64,000 nt of DNA from Sphingobium yanoikuyae (GCF_013001025.1 NZ_CP053021.1:2880001-2944000); one strand, 5' to 3'. Positions 27,641 to 36,445 are shown, counted from the stretch's first letter. Made by a program: numbers and translations. Notes: generated from the sequence alone by a model not told the origin.

Positions 27641-30016
27641 TTATTGCACCGTCAGGGTGGTGGACTGGAGCGCGACCGAGCTGTTGCCGGTCATGATCTC
27701 GAAATCGCCGGGTTCGACGACGCGGTGCATCTGGTCGTTCCACATCTGCAGCGCTTCGGGACCGACGGTGAAGGTGATGGTGCGGCTCTCGCCGGGTTTC
27801 AGCGTGACGCGCTGGAAGCCCTTCAGCTCCTTGACCGGGCGGGTGACCGAGCTGACCTTGTCGCGGATATAGAGCTGGACGACCTCGTCCCCTTCGCGCG
27901 CGCCGGTATTGCGGACATCGACCGAGACGCTGGTCTTGCCGCCGGTGCCGATCTTGGTGGCGGAGAGGCGCGGCGCCGACAGGCTGAAGCTGGTGTAACT
28001 GAGGCCGAAGCCGAAGGGATAGAGCGGGTCGGTGGTGTCGAACAGATAGCCGCGCCGGGCCGAGGGCTTCATATTGTAGAAGAGCGGCAACTGGCCGGCC
28101 GAGCGCGGGACGGTGACGGGCAGCTTGCCGCCCGGATTGACATCGCCGAACAGGATGTCGGCCACGGCATTGCCGCCCTGCTCGCCCAGATACCAGCCTT
28201 CCAGGATGGCATTGGCCTGTTCGCTGACCTTGACCGTGGAGGCCGGACGACCGTTGATGAGGACGACGGTGATCGGCTTGCCCAGCGCCTTCAATGCATC
28301 GAACAGTTCCTGCTGCTCGCCGACCAGGTCGAGGCTGGGGCGGTCGCCCAGATGATTGTCGGCCCAGCCCTCGCGGCTCGACTGTTCGGTGTCGCCCAAG
28401 GTCAGGATGATGCGGTCGACATTGCGCGCCGCCTCGACCGCCTGCGCGATCAGCTTGCGATTTTCGGCCGGGTCCGACTTGGTGACGCTGTCGGCCCACC
28501 AGTCGTCATCCTCGGTGATCTTGACGCCCTGGGCGAAGACGATGTTCGCCTTGGTGCCGACCCGCGCCTTGATCCCTTCTAGGATGGAGACGCTGTGCGG
28601 CGGCTGGCCATAATAGCCGCCCAGCCGCGCGACCGCCGCGCTGGGGCCGATCACCGCGATCGTGCCTTCGGGCTTCAAGGGCAGCATGCCGTCATTCTTG
28701 AGGAGGGTGATGGAGCGCTGGGCCGCGGTGCGGGCGAGCGCGCGGGCCTCTTCATTATTGGTGATCGCGGCCGCCGCATTGGCGTCGGCATAGGGATTTT
28801 CGAACAGGCCGGCGCGGAACTTCAGCTCCAGCATGCGCCGCACGGCGAGATCGACCTTCGCCTCGCTGACCTTGCCCTCGCGCACCAGCTTGCCGAGCGT
28901 GGCGTAGGACAGGCCCTCGGGCAGGTCCGCGTCCACGCCGGCATCGAGCGCACGCGTCGCCGCCTCTTCCAGATTGGCGGCGATATGGTGGATGCTCATC
29001 AGCTGGTCGACGGCCGAATAATCGGAGACGACGGCGCCGCGAAAGCCCCACTCTTCCCGCAGGATATTTTCCAGCAGCCAGCGATTGGCGTGGCTAGGCA
29101 CGCCGTCAATCTCGTTATAGCTGGCCATCACCGCCTCGATGCCGGTGCGTTTCACCACCTGTTCGAAGGGCGGGAAGAAATTCTCGCGCAGTTCGCGTTC
29201 CGACACCGGCGCCGGGCCGATATTGGTGCCGCTTTCGGGCTGGCCATGGCCGGTCAGATGCTTGAGCGTGGCGAAGACATGATTGGGCTGGAGCATGCGC
29301 GAACGGCCAACACCCTGAAGCCCCTCCACCGCCGCAACGCCCATTTCGCCGACCAGATAGGGATCCTCGCCATAGGTTTCCTCGATCCGGCCCCAGCGCG
29401 GGTCGCGGGCGATGTCGACCACGGGCGAGAGCACCATCGGCACGCCCCGCGCGCGGATTTCGCGGGCGATCACCTGATTGACCTGGCGCAGCATGGCCGG
29501 ATCCCAGCTCGACGCCATGGCGATCGACTGGGGGAAGCTGGTGGCGCCGACGGCGGCATAGCCGTGCAGTCCTTCCTCATGGAACAGGATCGGGATGCCG
29601 AGGCGCGTCTGCGTCATCGCCCATTTCTGCAAGCCGTTGACCAGTGCCACGGTGCGGCGCGGATCGCGGCCGGGCACGACGCGCGGGCTGAAACTGCCAC
29701 GACCGTCCGACGGACGGGTGAAATGGCCGATGCCGTTGGGGAAGGTCGGGCTGAGCTTGCCGGGGTCCAGTTCGCCCTGCGCGTCCAGCAGCTTCACCTT
29801 GTCGGTCCAGACGGTGGTGATCTGGGCGATCTTTTCATCCAGCGTCATGCGCGCCAGCAGATCATCGACGCGCGCCTCGATCGGGGCGGACGCATCCTTG
29901 TAGAGCGGGCGGGCCGACTGGCCGGTTGCCGGCGCCGCTATAACGGGCGTGAGCGGCGCCGCCATCACCAGCGACAGCGCTGATGCTGCGCACAAAAACT
30001 GAACTGACCGGATCAC
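27641..30016 (-). CDS. Secreted GH3 beta-xylosidase/beta-glucosidase B
   Basis: Second family 3 hydrolase (791 aa), colinear with its downstream neighbour over the whole length but clearly diverged. Shared motifs: RIGEET-type block RDPRWGRIEETYGEDP, KHLTGHGQPESG, nucleophile Asp in GAVVSDYSAVDQ (about 331), FNIII block GDEVVQLYIRDK. The start is a GTG at 30016 preceded by GGAGAGGGG, giving a Sec signal peptide (VIRSVQFLCAASALSLVMAA, cleaved near AIAAP-like ..VIAAPA). The frame stays open far upstream, but that extension lies antisense within the GH67 gene. It is divergent from GH67 with a shared operator. Confidence 0.92.
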   Translation of the reverse strand: MIRSVQFLCAASALSLVMAAPLTPVIAAPATGQSARPLYKDASAPIEARVDDLLARMTLDEKIAQITTVWTDKVKLLDAQGELDPGKLSPTFPNGIGHFTRPSDGRGSFSPRVVPGRDPRRTVALVNGLQKWAMTQTRLGIPILFHEEGLHGYAAVGATSFPQSIAMASSWDPAMLRQVNQVIAREIRARGVPMVLSPVVDIARDPRWGRIEETYGEDPYLVGEMGVAAVEGLQGVGRSRMLQPNHVFATLKHLTGHGQPESGTNIGPAPVSERELRENFFPPFEQVVKRTGIEAVMASYNEIDGVPSHANRWLLENILREEWGFRGAVVSDYSAVDQLMSIHHIAANLEEAATRALDAGVDADLPEGLSYATLGKLVREGKVSEAKVDLAVRRMLELKFRAGLFENPYADANAAAAITNNEEARALARTAAQRSITLLKNDGMLPLKPEGTIAVIGPSAAVARLGGYYGQPPHSVSILEGIKARVGTKANIVFAQGVKITEDDDWWADSVTKSDPAENRKLIAQAVEAARNVDRIILTLGDTEQSSREGWADNHLGDRPSLDLVGEQQELFDALKALGKPITVVLINGRPASTVKVSEQANAILEGWYLGEQGGNAVADILFGDVNPGGKLPVTVPRSAGQLPLFYNMKPSARRGYLFDTTDPLYPFGFGLSYTSFSLSAPRLSATKIGTGGKTSVSVDVRNTGAREGDEVVQLYIRDKVSSVTRPVKELKGFQRVTLKPGESRTITFTVGPEALQMWNDQMHRVVEPGDFEIMTGNSSVALQSTTLTVQ

Positions 30017-30070
30017 GACGCCCCTCTCCAATTTTGTCGCGGCTTTCCTTTTTGCTTGCCGCCGATCAAC

Positions 30071-30084
30071 TGATAGCGTTACCA
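30071..30084. promoter_or_regulatory. XylR/LacI-type operator between GH3 and GH67
   Basis: TGATAGCGTTACCA, which on the other strand is TGGTAACGCTATCA, one base from the sites at 18303 and 37364. On the minus strand it begins 25 bp after the first base of TTGACA (30109-30104), overlapping the expected -10 of the GH3 promoter. Confidence 0.68.
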
Positions 30085-30109
30085 TCACAACCCAAGAGCT
30101 GCTTGTCAA

Positions 30110-30123
30110 TGCCACCGTTGGCA
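30110..30123. promoter_or_regulatory. Second palindrome in the GH3/GH67 divergent region
   Basis: TGCCACCGTTGGCA, arms TGCCA/TGGCA around CCGT, 44 bp before the GH67 ATG and close to the minus-strand TTGACA. It resembles other LacI-family sites but not the TAGCGCTA motif; regulator unknown. Confidence 0.4.
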
Positions 30124-30166
30124 ATGCACCAAAAAATTGCCTGCGGGCAAAGGGGGAGAGGACCGA

Positions 30167-32311
30167 ATGTTTGCGCGCCTGTTTTGCTGGATCATGGCCA
30201 GCGTCCTGCTGATCGGCGCGCCGCGCGCCTGGGCCGAGGATGGCTATGATCTGTGGCTGCGCAACGTGCCGGCCGATCCAGCCGCTGCCCAACAAATTGG
30301 GGCCAACGCGCGCAGCATTGTCGGCGGGGCCAGCCCTACCCTGATGATCGCCCGGCGGGAATTGCAGCGCGGCATTGCCGGGCTGACCGGCGTCACCGTG
30401 CCCCTGACAGCAACAGTGCAGCAAGGTGCGATCCTGCTGCAGTCGGCCGCGCGGCAGGACAAGCCATCGGTGCCGACCGACGGGCTGGGCGCTGACGGCT
30501 ATGCGATTCGCACCATGACGGTCGCGGGCAAGCCGGTGACGGTGATTGCCGGCGCGACCGATGTCGGCGTGCTGCACGGCGCCTATGCTTGGCTGCGCCT
30601 TGCCCGCACCGGCGCGGCGCTCGACCGGATCGATATGCGCAGCGCGCCGCGCATCGGCCTGCGCCTGCTCAACCATTGGGACAATCTGGATGGCACGGTG
30701 GAGCGCGGCTATGCCGGCCAGTCGATCTGGGACTGGTGGCGCCTGCCCGATTATAAGGGGCCGCGCTATACCGACTATGCCCGCGCCAACGCGTCGCTGG
30801 GCATCAATGGCACGGTGCTCAATAATGTGAATGCCAAGTCGGACAGCCTGACAGCCGCCTATATCGCCAAGGCGGCGGCGCTGGCCGACCTGTTCCGCCC
30901 CTATGGCATCAAGGTCTATCTGTCGGTCAAATGGACCGCGCCGATGGAACTGGATGGCCTGAAAAGCGCCGATCCGCTCGATCCGGCGGTTGCCGCCTGG
31001 TGGAAGGCCAAGGCCGACGAAATCTACAAGGCGATCCCCGATTTCGGCGGTTTCCTGGTGAAGGCGAACAGCGAGGGCCAGCCCGGCCCGCAGGATTACA
31101 AGCGCACCCATGCCGACGGCGCCAACATGCTGGCGGCCGCGGTCAAGCCGCATGGCGGCATCGTGATGTGGCGCGCCTTCGTCTATGCCCATGACAATCC
31201 CGACGATCGCGCCAAGCAGGCCTATAGCGACTTCAAGCCGCTCGACGGCCAGTTTGCCGACAATGTCATCGTCCAGGTGAAGAATGGCGCGATCGACTTC
31301 CAGCCGCGCGAACCCTTCCACCCGCTGTTCGGCGCGATGCCCAAGACGCCGCTGATGATGGAATTCCAGATCACCAAGGAATATCTGGGCCAGTCGACCC
31401 ACCTTACCTATCTGGGCACGCTGTTCGAGGAGGTGCTGAAGAGCGATACGCTGGCCAAAGGCAAGGGATCGACCGTCGCCAAGGTGATCGACGGATCGCT
31501 GGAAGGCCACAAGCTGACCGGCATCGCCGGGGTCGCCAATATCGGCGTCGACCGCGACTGGAGCGGGTCGATCTTCAACCAGGCGGACTGGTATGCGTTC
31601 GGTCGCATGGCGTGGGACACCGACCTGACCGCCGAGGCTGTCGCGCGCGAATGGGCGGCGCAGACCTTCTCGCCCGATCCCAGGGTGGTGACGCCGATCG
31701 TCGCGATGATGATGGGATCGCGCGAGGCGGCGGTCGACTATATGACGCCGCTGGGCCTAGCCCATATCATGGGCACTGGCCATCATTATGGCCCCGCCCC
31801 CTGGGTGTCCGAACTGGCGCGGCCCGAATGGAACCCGGTCTATTATCACAAGGCCGACAGGCAGGGCATCGGCTTTGACCGGACCAGGACGGGCAGCAAT
31901 GCCACCGGCCAATATGCGCCGGCGCTGGCGAAGCAACTGGACAATCCGAAGACCACGCCGGAGCGCGAGCTGCTGTGGTTCCACCATCTGCCCTGGGACT
32001 ATCGCCTGGCGTCTGGCGAGACGCTGTGGGACGGGCTGATCCATCATTATGACCGGGGCGTCGAAACGGTGGCGGCGATGCAGCGGGACTGGGCCAAGCT
32101 GAAGCCCCAGGTCGATGCCGAGCGCTTTGCGCAGGTCGAGACCTTCCTGGCGATCCAGCATCGCGAAGCCCAATGGTGGCGCGACGCCTGCATCGCCTAT
32201 TTCCAGTCGGTGTCCGGCCGCCCCCTGCCCGCCGGCAGCGCGGCGCCCGCCCATCCGCTCGACTGGTACAAGGCGCTGAGCTTCCCCTATGCGCCGGGGC
32301 ACCCGAAATGA
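30167..32311 (+). CDS. aguA: GH67 alpha-glucuronidase
   Basis: Removes 4-O-methyl-D-glucuronic acid from the non-reducing end of xylo-oligosaccharides. 714 aa with a signal peptide (MFARLFCWIMASVLLIGAPRAWA). Domains: N-terminal beta domain (about 30-150), TIM barrel (about 155-480), helical C-terminal domain. Family hallmarks are RLLNHWDNLDGTVERGYAG, the acid Glu in VKANSEGQPGP (about 301), and EFQITKEYLGQSTHL in the barrel. GGGGAGAGG precedes the ATG. It is divergent from the GH3 pair and 74 bp upstream of the LacI gene. The signal peptide suggests periplasmic action on imported oligosaccharides, whereas some GH67 enzymes are intracellular. Confidence 0.93.
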   Translation: MFARLFCWIMASVLLIGAPRAWAEDGYDLWLRNVPADPAAAQQIGANARSIVGGASPTLMIARRELQRGIAGLTGVTVPLTATVQQGAILLQSAARQDKPSVPTDGLGADGYAIRTMTVAGKPVTVIAGATDVGVLHGAYAWLRLARTGAALDRIDMRSAPRIGLRLLNHWDNLDGTVERGYAGQSIWDWWRLPDYKGPRYTDYARANASLGINGTVLNNVNAKSDSLTAAYIAKAAALADLFRPYGIKVYLSVKWTAPMELDGLKSADPLDPAVAAWWKAKADEIYKAIPDFGGFLVKANSEGQPGPQDYKRTHADGANMLAAAVKPHGGIVMWRAFVYAHDNPDDRAKQAYSDFKPLDGQFADNVIVQVKNGAIDFQPREPFHPLFGAMPKTPLMMEFQITKEYLGQSTHLTYLGTLFEEVLKSDTLAKGKGSTVAKVIDGSLEGHKLTGIAGVANIGVDRDWSGSIFNQADWYAFGRMAWDTDLTAEAVAREWAAQTFSPDPRVVTPIVAMMMGSREAAVDYMTPLGLAHIMGTGHHYGPAPWVSELARPEWNPVYYHKADRQGIGFDRTRTGSNATGQYAPALAKQLDNPKTTPERELLWFHHLPWDYRLASGETLWDGLIHHYDRGVETVAAMQRDWAKLKPQVDAERFAQVETFLAIQHREAQWWRDACIAYFQSVSGRPLPAGSAAPAHPLDWYKALSFPYAPGHPK

Positions 32312-32362
32312 GATTTTACTTAAGCTTGCGCAATGATCCCGCTAGCAGAGAGGTTTAGTCCC

Positions 32363-32386
32363 ATGTCGAAGGCCCCGAAAAACTGA
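32363..32386 (+). CDS. Seven-codon leader ORF before lacI
   Basis: ATG at 32363 encodes MSKAPKN and stops in the TGATG overlap with the lacI start at 32386. The only good Shine-Dalgarno (AGAGAGG) is positioned for this ORF, while lacI has none of its own. It could enforce coupled, low-level repressor synthesis, or be the former N-terminus of the repressor separated by an indel. Confidence 0.4.
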   Translation: MSKAPKN

Positions 32387-33459
32387 TGGAAGCCAGAAGT
32401 TCCCGCCGCCAGCGCAACGCGCCCACCATCAACGATGTGGCGAAACATGCCGGCGTGTCGCCGATGACGGTGTCGCGGGTGATCAATGGCGAACAGGTGG
32501 TGCGGGCGGCAACCAAGGAGAAGGTGGAGGCGGCGATCGCCGCGCTCAACTACTCCCCCAGCGCCGCCGCGCGCAGCCTGGCGGGCGGCGACGAGACGCG
32601 GATCGGCCTGCTCTATTCCAACCCGTCCGCCTCCTATCTGTCGGAATTCCTGGTCGGGAGCCTCGACCAGTCGAGCCGCGCCGGCATCGACCTGGTCGTC
32701 GAGAAATGGGACGAGCAGACCGCGATCAAGGCGGTGGTCGACCATCTGGTGCGCGGCCGGATCGACGGCGTCGTGCTGCCGCCGCCGCTGTGCGACCATG
32801 AAGCGATGATCGATGCCCTGCGCGAGGCGGGCATCCCCGCCGTCGTGGTGGCGACCGGCCATGCGCCCGCCAGCCTGGCCGCGGTCAGCATCGACGACCG
32901 GGGCGCGGCCTATGAAATGACCCGGCACCTGATTGGCCTTGGCCATAACCGCATCGGCTTCATCAAGGGGCATCCGAACCTGAGCGCGAGCGAGGAACGC
33001 TATCAGGGCTATATCCGGGCGCTGGGCGAAGCCGGCATCGCGCTGGACGATGCGCTGGTGGAACAGGGTTTCTTCACCTACCGATCCGGTCTGGACGCGG
33101 CCGAGCATATATTGGCGCGGGACAATCCGCCGACCGCCATCTTCGCCAGCAATGACGACATGGCCGCCGCGACGGTGGCGATCGCCCATCGCAACGGACT
33201 GGACGTGCCGGGCGACCTTACCGTCTGCGGCTTCGACGACACCTCGCTCGCCACCACCATCTGGCCGGAACTCACCACCATCCGCCAGCCGATCAGCGCC
33301 ATGTCGCGGGCGGCGGTCGACCTGCTGGTGCGCCACATCAAGGGGCGCCGCGCCCAGAGCGAGGATGGCCCGCCGCACATGCTGCTGGACTATGAACTGG
33401 TCCGCCGCCAGTCCGACGCGGCGCCGCGGCTGCGCCCCAAGCACAAGGGCAGAAAATAG
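32386..33459 (+). CDS. xylR: LacI-family regulator, probable xylose-responsive repressor
   Basis: Repressor of 357 aa: N-terminal HTH and hinge (residues 12-62, TINDVAKHAGVSPMTVSRVI, with PSAAARSLAGG hinge helix) and a periplasmic-binding-like effector domain (about 68-335, including AVVVATGHAPAS and TVCGFDDTSLATTIWPELTT). It lies downstream of GH67 in the glucuronoxylan locus. LacI-type palindromes in this window (18303, 18372, 30071, 37364) match the operator described for the Caulobacter LacI-type XylR, so it is the best candidate to bind them. The gene symbol is by analogy; no effector test is possible from sequence. Translation appears coupled to a short upstream ORF. Confidence 0.8.
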   Translation: MEARSSRRQRNAPTINDVAKHAGVSPMTVSRVINGEQVVRAATKEKVEAAIAALNYSPSAAARSLAGGDETRIGLLYSNPSASYLSEFLVGSLDQSSRAGIDLVVEKWDEQTAIKAVVDHLVRGRIDGVVLPPPLCDHEAMIDALREAGIPAVVVATGHAPASLAAVSIDDRGAAYEMTRHLIGLGHNRIGFIKGHPNLSASEERYQGYIRALGEAGIALDDALVEQGFFTYRSGLDAAEHILARDNPPTAIFASNDDMAAATVAIAHRNGLDVPGDLTVCGFDDTSLATTIWPELTTIRQPISAMSRAAVDLLVRHIKGRRAQSEDGPPHMLLDYELVRRQSDAAPRLRPKHKGRK

Positions 33460-33728
33460 GATCGACCGCGCTTAACTTCGCATATTTCCCGCACATTGTG
33501 ACATTTTCGTGCGCGCATTGGAAATCTTCATGCGAGGATGGAGGGTGGGCGGACGATGGGAATGAGCCTTGGCCCGGTGTAGCAGGGTGGGCGGGGTGTA
33601 GGACAGGTTTGGGTGGGTTTGAGACGGTCTGCTTTTGGAGAGATGACAAGCGATAGCCGACGATGCGCGGAAAAGTCGTTCGGCAATAATCACTTTGTTG
33701 CGGACATCGGCAACTCAAGTGTATCAAA
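33460..33728. other. Intergenic G-rich stretch
   Basis: 269 bp without a supported gene. Between 33538 and 33630 the plus strand is unusually rich in GGG/GGTGGG runs (for example GGGTGGGCGGGG near 33585), which might form a G-quadruplex. The right end turns AT-rich, providing the promoter of the following low-GC gene. Confidence 0.4.
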
Positions 33729-34352
33729 ATGCACATGTGCCGATATCGCTTAGCCCGTTTCATTTCGTTCATATTGAGCATCGCTGCGCTTTTTTTCTAT
33801 GCGCCTTTTATATCAAAGGCGTTTGAAGAGATTGGCTTTTTGCGCTTCTTGCCGATTGGGATATGCCTCATTGTCGGTTTCGTCTTTACGCTGAGATGGA
33901 TTGAAGACAGCATTGAGGGGAAGCGAAATGCGTCACGAGAGGTGCATAACTCGAATTTTCCTGTGCCCTCAGTGCGCGCCTCTGGGTGGGGCGATACCCT
34001 GATCGCATCTGAGACATCTATTGATGAAGCCTTTGAAACCACAAAGGGACGTAGGGACGGCATCATTGGTGTGGTCGATGAGGATCGCAATCAACTTATC
34101 CTTCAATGGAACAAGAAGGGTTGGGGTATAGAGTTAATTCCCAACGGAGAGCGCGTTCGCAAAATCGCTGTTAAGACTAATAATAAATTTTCGGGCAAAG
34201 AGATGGGGGTTACTGGTTTTCTTGGGGCTATTTTCAAAAGCCCTTCTGGAGATTCATTTGACCATCAAACGGCGCAGGATGTCGTCCGATCTTTTTTTGG
34301 ATGGGGCAAAATGCCGCGCAATATCGCGTGGTCCACTGTAATATATAATTAA
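33729..34352 (+). CDS. Low-GC orphan membrane-anchored hypothetical protein
   Basis: 207-aa ORF of unknown function. Two hydrophobic helices lie near the N-terminus (about residues 8-27 and 40-57), followed by a soluble domain containing GWGDTLIASETSIDEAFE and LILQWNKKGWGIELIPNGE, a pattern of beta strands. GC content and codon use (AAA, AAT, ATT, TTT frequent) differ strongly from all neighbours, which points to recent acquisition. No phage or transposase gene accompanies it. A second in-frame ATG two codons downstream is an alternative start; no strong Shine-Dalgarno is visible. Confidence 0.6.
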   Translation: MHMCRYRLARFISFILSIAALFFYAPFISKAFEEIGFLRFLPIGICLIVGFVFTLRWIEDSIEGKRNASREVHNSNFPVPSVRASGWGDTLIASETSIDEAFETTKGRRDGIIGVVDEDRNQLILQWNKKGWGIELIPNGERVRKIAVKTNNKFSGKEMGVTGFLGAIFKSPSGDSFDHQTAQDVVRSFFGWGKMPRNIAWSTVIYN

Positions 34353-34601
34353 ATATTTCTAGGCGCTGCTGTGATCGGCGGACGTCCGCTCTCCAACAGA
34401 TTTCGCCATTCAGCCTTCTTCGTGCCTCTTGAATGAATGGCCGGTTTCAAGGATCAGGATTATCTGACGGAACGGCCAAAAATGGTCGTGTCGCGCCGGG
34501 CAGCTTTTCCGGCCATAAGCGGACAGGCCGCTGCGGGGAGCGCTTTGTAGCGATCGGCTCTGTGGACAGCGATCGAGGGTGGGTTGCGGCCATTCCACCT
34601 A
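34353..34601. other. Intergenic region downstream of the orphan gene
   Basis: No gene or clear structure supported. It contains GCGGACGTCCGC (34378-34389) and GAATGAATGGCCG-type tracts (34432 on) that resemble decayed sphingomonad intergenic repeats. It leads into the repeat pair at 34602. Confidence 0.3.
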
Positions 34602-34693
34602 CGTCATGCTGAACTTTTTTTCAGCATCTATCAAGCCTAACAAGCCATTGGTCTATTGGGAGGAATGGACCCTGAAACAAGTTCAGGGTGACG
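34602..34693. repeat. REP-type intergenic repeat pair (GTCATGCTGAAC family)
   Basis: CGTCATGCTGAACTTTTTTC... at 34602-34627 and GGACCCTGAAACAAGTTC... at 34667-34693 are inverted with respect to each other (outer arms CGTCA/TGACG), each itself a short palindrome. This mosaic type differs from the repeats at 23843 and 45463. Confidence 0.75.
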
Positions 34694-34770
34694 AAGATAG
34701 AGCGGGCAGCATTGGGTCGTCAGCGGTCAAAACCCGTTATCGTCATGACTTCGCCATGCTCGCAGGGACG

Positions 34771-34803
34771 AAAAAGGGCGCCGGACCGGGTGGTCGGGCG
34801 CCC
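34771..34803 (-). terminator. purB terminator
   Basis: GGGCGCC (34776-34782) pairs with GGCGCCC (34797-34803), with an inner GACC/GGTC stem; the minus strand continues with TTTTT. It sits 38 bp beyond the purB stop. Confidence 0.88.
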
Positions 34804-34841
34804 TCTTCTTTACTGTCGCGCGGCGCTGTTCGCGCGTCGGG

Positions 34842-36158
34842 TCAGGCTTCGCCGAAGACGCGGGCGAAGATGGTGTCGACCTGGCGGAAATGATAGTCGA
34901 GGTTGAACTTGTCCTCGATTTCCTGGGCGCTCAATGCCTTGGCGACATCTTCGTCGGCCTTGAGCAGTTCGAGCAGCGAAAGCTGGCCGTCGGATTCCCA
35001 GACCTTCATCGCGTTGCGCTGGACATAGCGATAGCTGTCTTCGCGGCTGACGCCGGCCTGTGTCAGGGCCAGCAGCACGCGCTGCGAGTGGACGAGGCCG
35101 CCCATCTTGTCGAGATTCTTCATCATCCGCTCGGGGTAGACGAGCAGCTTGTCGATCACGCCGGTCAGGCGGCCGAGCGCGAAGTCGAGGGTGATGGTGG
35201 CGTCGGGGCCGATATAGCGCTCGACCGAAGAGTGCGAGATGTCGCGCTCATGCCAGAGCGCCACATTTTCCATGGCGGGTAGCGCGTAGCTGCGCACCAT
35301 GCGGGCGAGGCCGGTGAGATTTTCGGTGAGGACCGGATTGCGCTTGTGCGGCATGGCCGACGAGCCCTTCTGGCCGGGCGAGAAATATTCCTCGGCCTCC
35401 AGCACTTCGGTGCGCTGCAGGTGGCGGACCTCGACGGCGAGGCGCTCGATCGAGGAGGCGATGACGCCCAGGGTCGCGAAGAACATGGCGTGGCGATCGC
35501 GCGGGATCACCTGGGTCGAGACCGGCTCGATCGCGAGGCCGAGCTTTTGCGCGACATGTTCCTCGACGCGCGGATCGATATTGGCGAAGGTGCCGACCGC
35601 GCCCGAAATGGCGCAAGTGGCGACTTCCTCGCGGGCCGCGATCAGGCGGGTCTTGCAGCGCGAAAATTCGGCATAGGCTTCGGCCATCTTGAGGCCGAAG
35701 GTGACCGGTTCGGCATGGATGCCGTGGCTGCGGCCGATGGTCGGGGTCAGCTTATGCTCGAAGGCGCGGCGCTTGATGACGTCGAGCAGCTTGTCGAGAT
35801 CCTCGATCAGCAGGTCGGCGGCGCGGGTCAGTTGCACGGCCAGGCAGGTGTCGAGCACGTCGGAGCTGGTCATGCCCTGGTGCATGAAGCGGGCTTCGTC
35901 GCCCACCTGTTCGGCAACCCAAGTCAGGAAGGCGATGACGTCATGCTTGGTGACGGCTTCGATCGCGTCGATCGCGGGCACGTCGATCGCGGGGTTGGTG
36001 GCCCACCAGTCCCACAGCGCCTTGGCGGCCGACGGCGGGACGACGCCCAGTTCGCCCAGCTTCTCGGTCGCGTGCGCCTCGATCTCGAACCAGATCTTGA
36101 AGCGGGCTTCCGGCTCCCAGAGGGCGGTCATTGCGGGACGGGAATAGCGGGGGACCAT
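34842..36158 (-). CDS. purB: Adenylosuccinate lyase
   Basis: Cytoplasmic homotetramer acting twice in purine synthesis: SAICAR to AICAR plus fumarate, and adenylosuccinate to AMP plus fumarate. 438 aa, with fumarase/aspartase-superfamily signatures: MTSSDVLDTCLAVQLTRAAD, TIGRSHGIHAEPVTFGLKMA with the catalytic His, and the mobile signature loop GSSAMPHKRNPVLTENL with the catalytic Ser. The ATG at 36158 (MVPRYSRPAM) is chosen because AGGA precedes it at suitable spacing and family members start with this sequence; a longer open frame upstream is untranslated leader. Single gene with its own terminator. Confidence 0.97.
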   Translation of the reverse strand: MVPRYSRPAMTALWEPEARFKIWFEIEAHATEKLGELGVVPPSAAKALWDWWATNPAIDVPAIDAIEAVTKHDVIAFLTWVAEQVGDEARFMHQGMTSSDVLDTCLAVQLTRAADLLIEDLDKLLDVIKRRAFEHKLTPTIGRSHGIHAEPVTFGLKMAEAYAEFSRCKTRLIAAREEVATCAISGAVGTFANIDPRVEEHVAQKLGLAIEPVSTQVIPRDRHAMFFATLGVIASSIERLAVEVRHLQRTEVLEAEEYFSPGQKGSSAMPHKRNPVLTENLTGLARMVRSYALPAMENVALWHERDISHSSVERYIGPDATITLDFALGRLTGVIDKLLVYPERMMKNLDKMGGLVHSQRVLLALTQAGVSREDSYRYVQRNAMKVWESDGQLSLLELLKADEDVAKALSAQEIEDKFNLDYHFRQVDTIFARVFGEA

Positions 36159-36445
36159 GGGCGAATCCTGCGGCTGGAGGGTGGATATTGCCGCGCCGCC
36201 TAGCAGCCCGCGCCCTTTGGAGCAATTGAGGAGGCTCCCCTGCCCCGCGCGCGCCTCATCCGGCCGCAATTATCCAAGCAAAGACAGTCGAACCGAAGCA
36301 TTTCATAAGTCCAAATGCGTAGATGAACCGATGTTCAGGAACTTTTCCTAGTCTTCATGTATTATGTGATGGCAATTAAGGCATGAAGCCAAAGCAGGCG
36401 CCCAATGCAGGCCCTGCGCGTTTCAATGATATAAAGGATGTCGCC
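36159..36445. other. Divergent promoter region of purB and the EF-hand gene
   Basis: 287 bp, increasingly AT-rich toward 36290-36380. It must contain promoters for both divergent genes, but no purine-repressor-like palindrome or riboswitch-like fold was recognised. Confidence 0.4.

Noticed and set aside
30017..31510. N-terminal extension of the GH3 gene to 31510
   Set aside because: The extra 498 codons are antisense to GH67 and lack any family similarity. The GTG at 30016 has a strong Shine-Dalgarno and a signal peptide.
33538..33635. Possible G-quadruplex in the G-rich intergenic stretch
   Set aside because: The best set of GGG tracts needs one loop of about 14 nt, outside the usual range, and no associated gene feature is visible. 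Kept only as a note in the intergenic entry.
33472..33693. 73-codon minus-strand ORF downstream of lacI
   Set aside because: Composition (His/Pro/Ser-rich) reflects the G-rich DNA on the other strand; no ribosome site or homology pattern.
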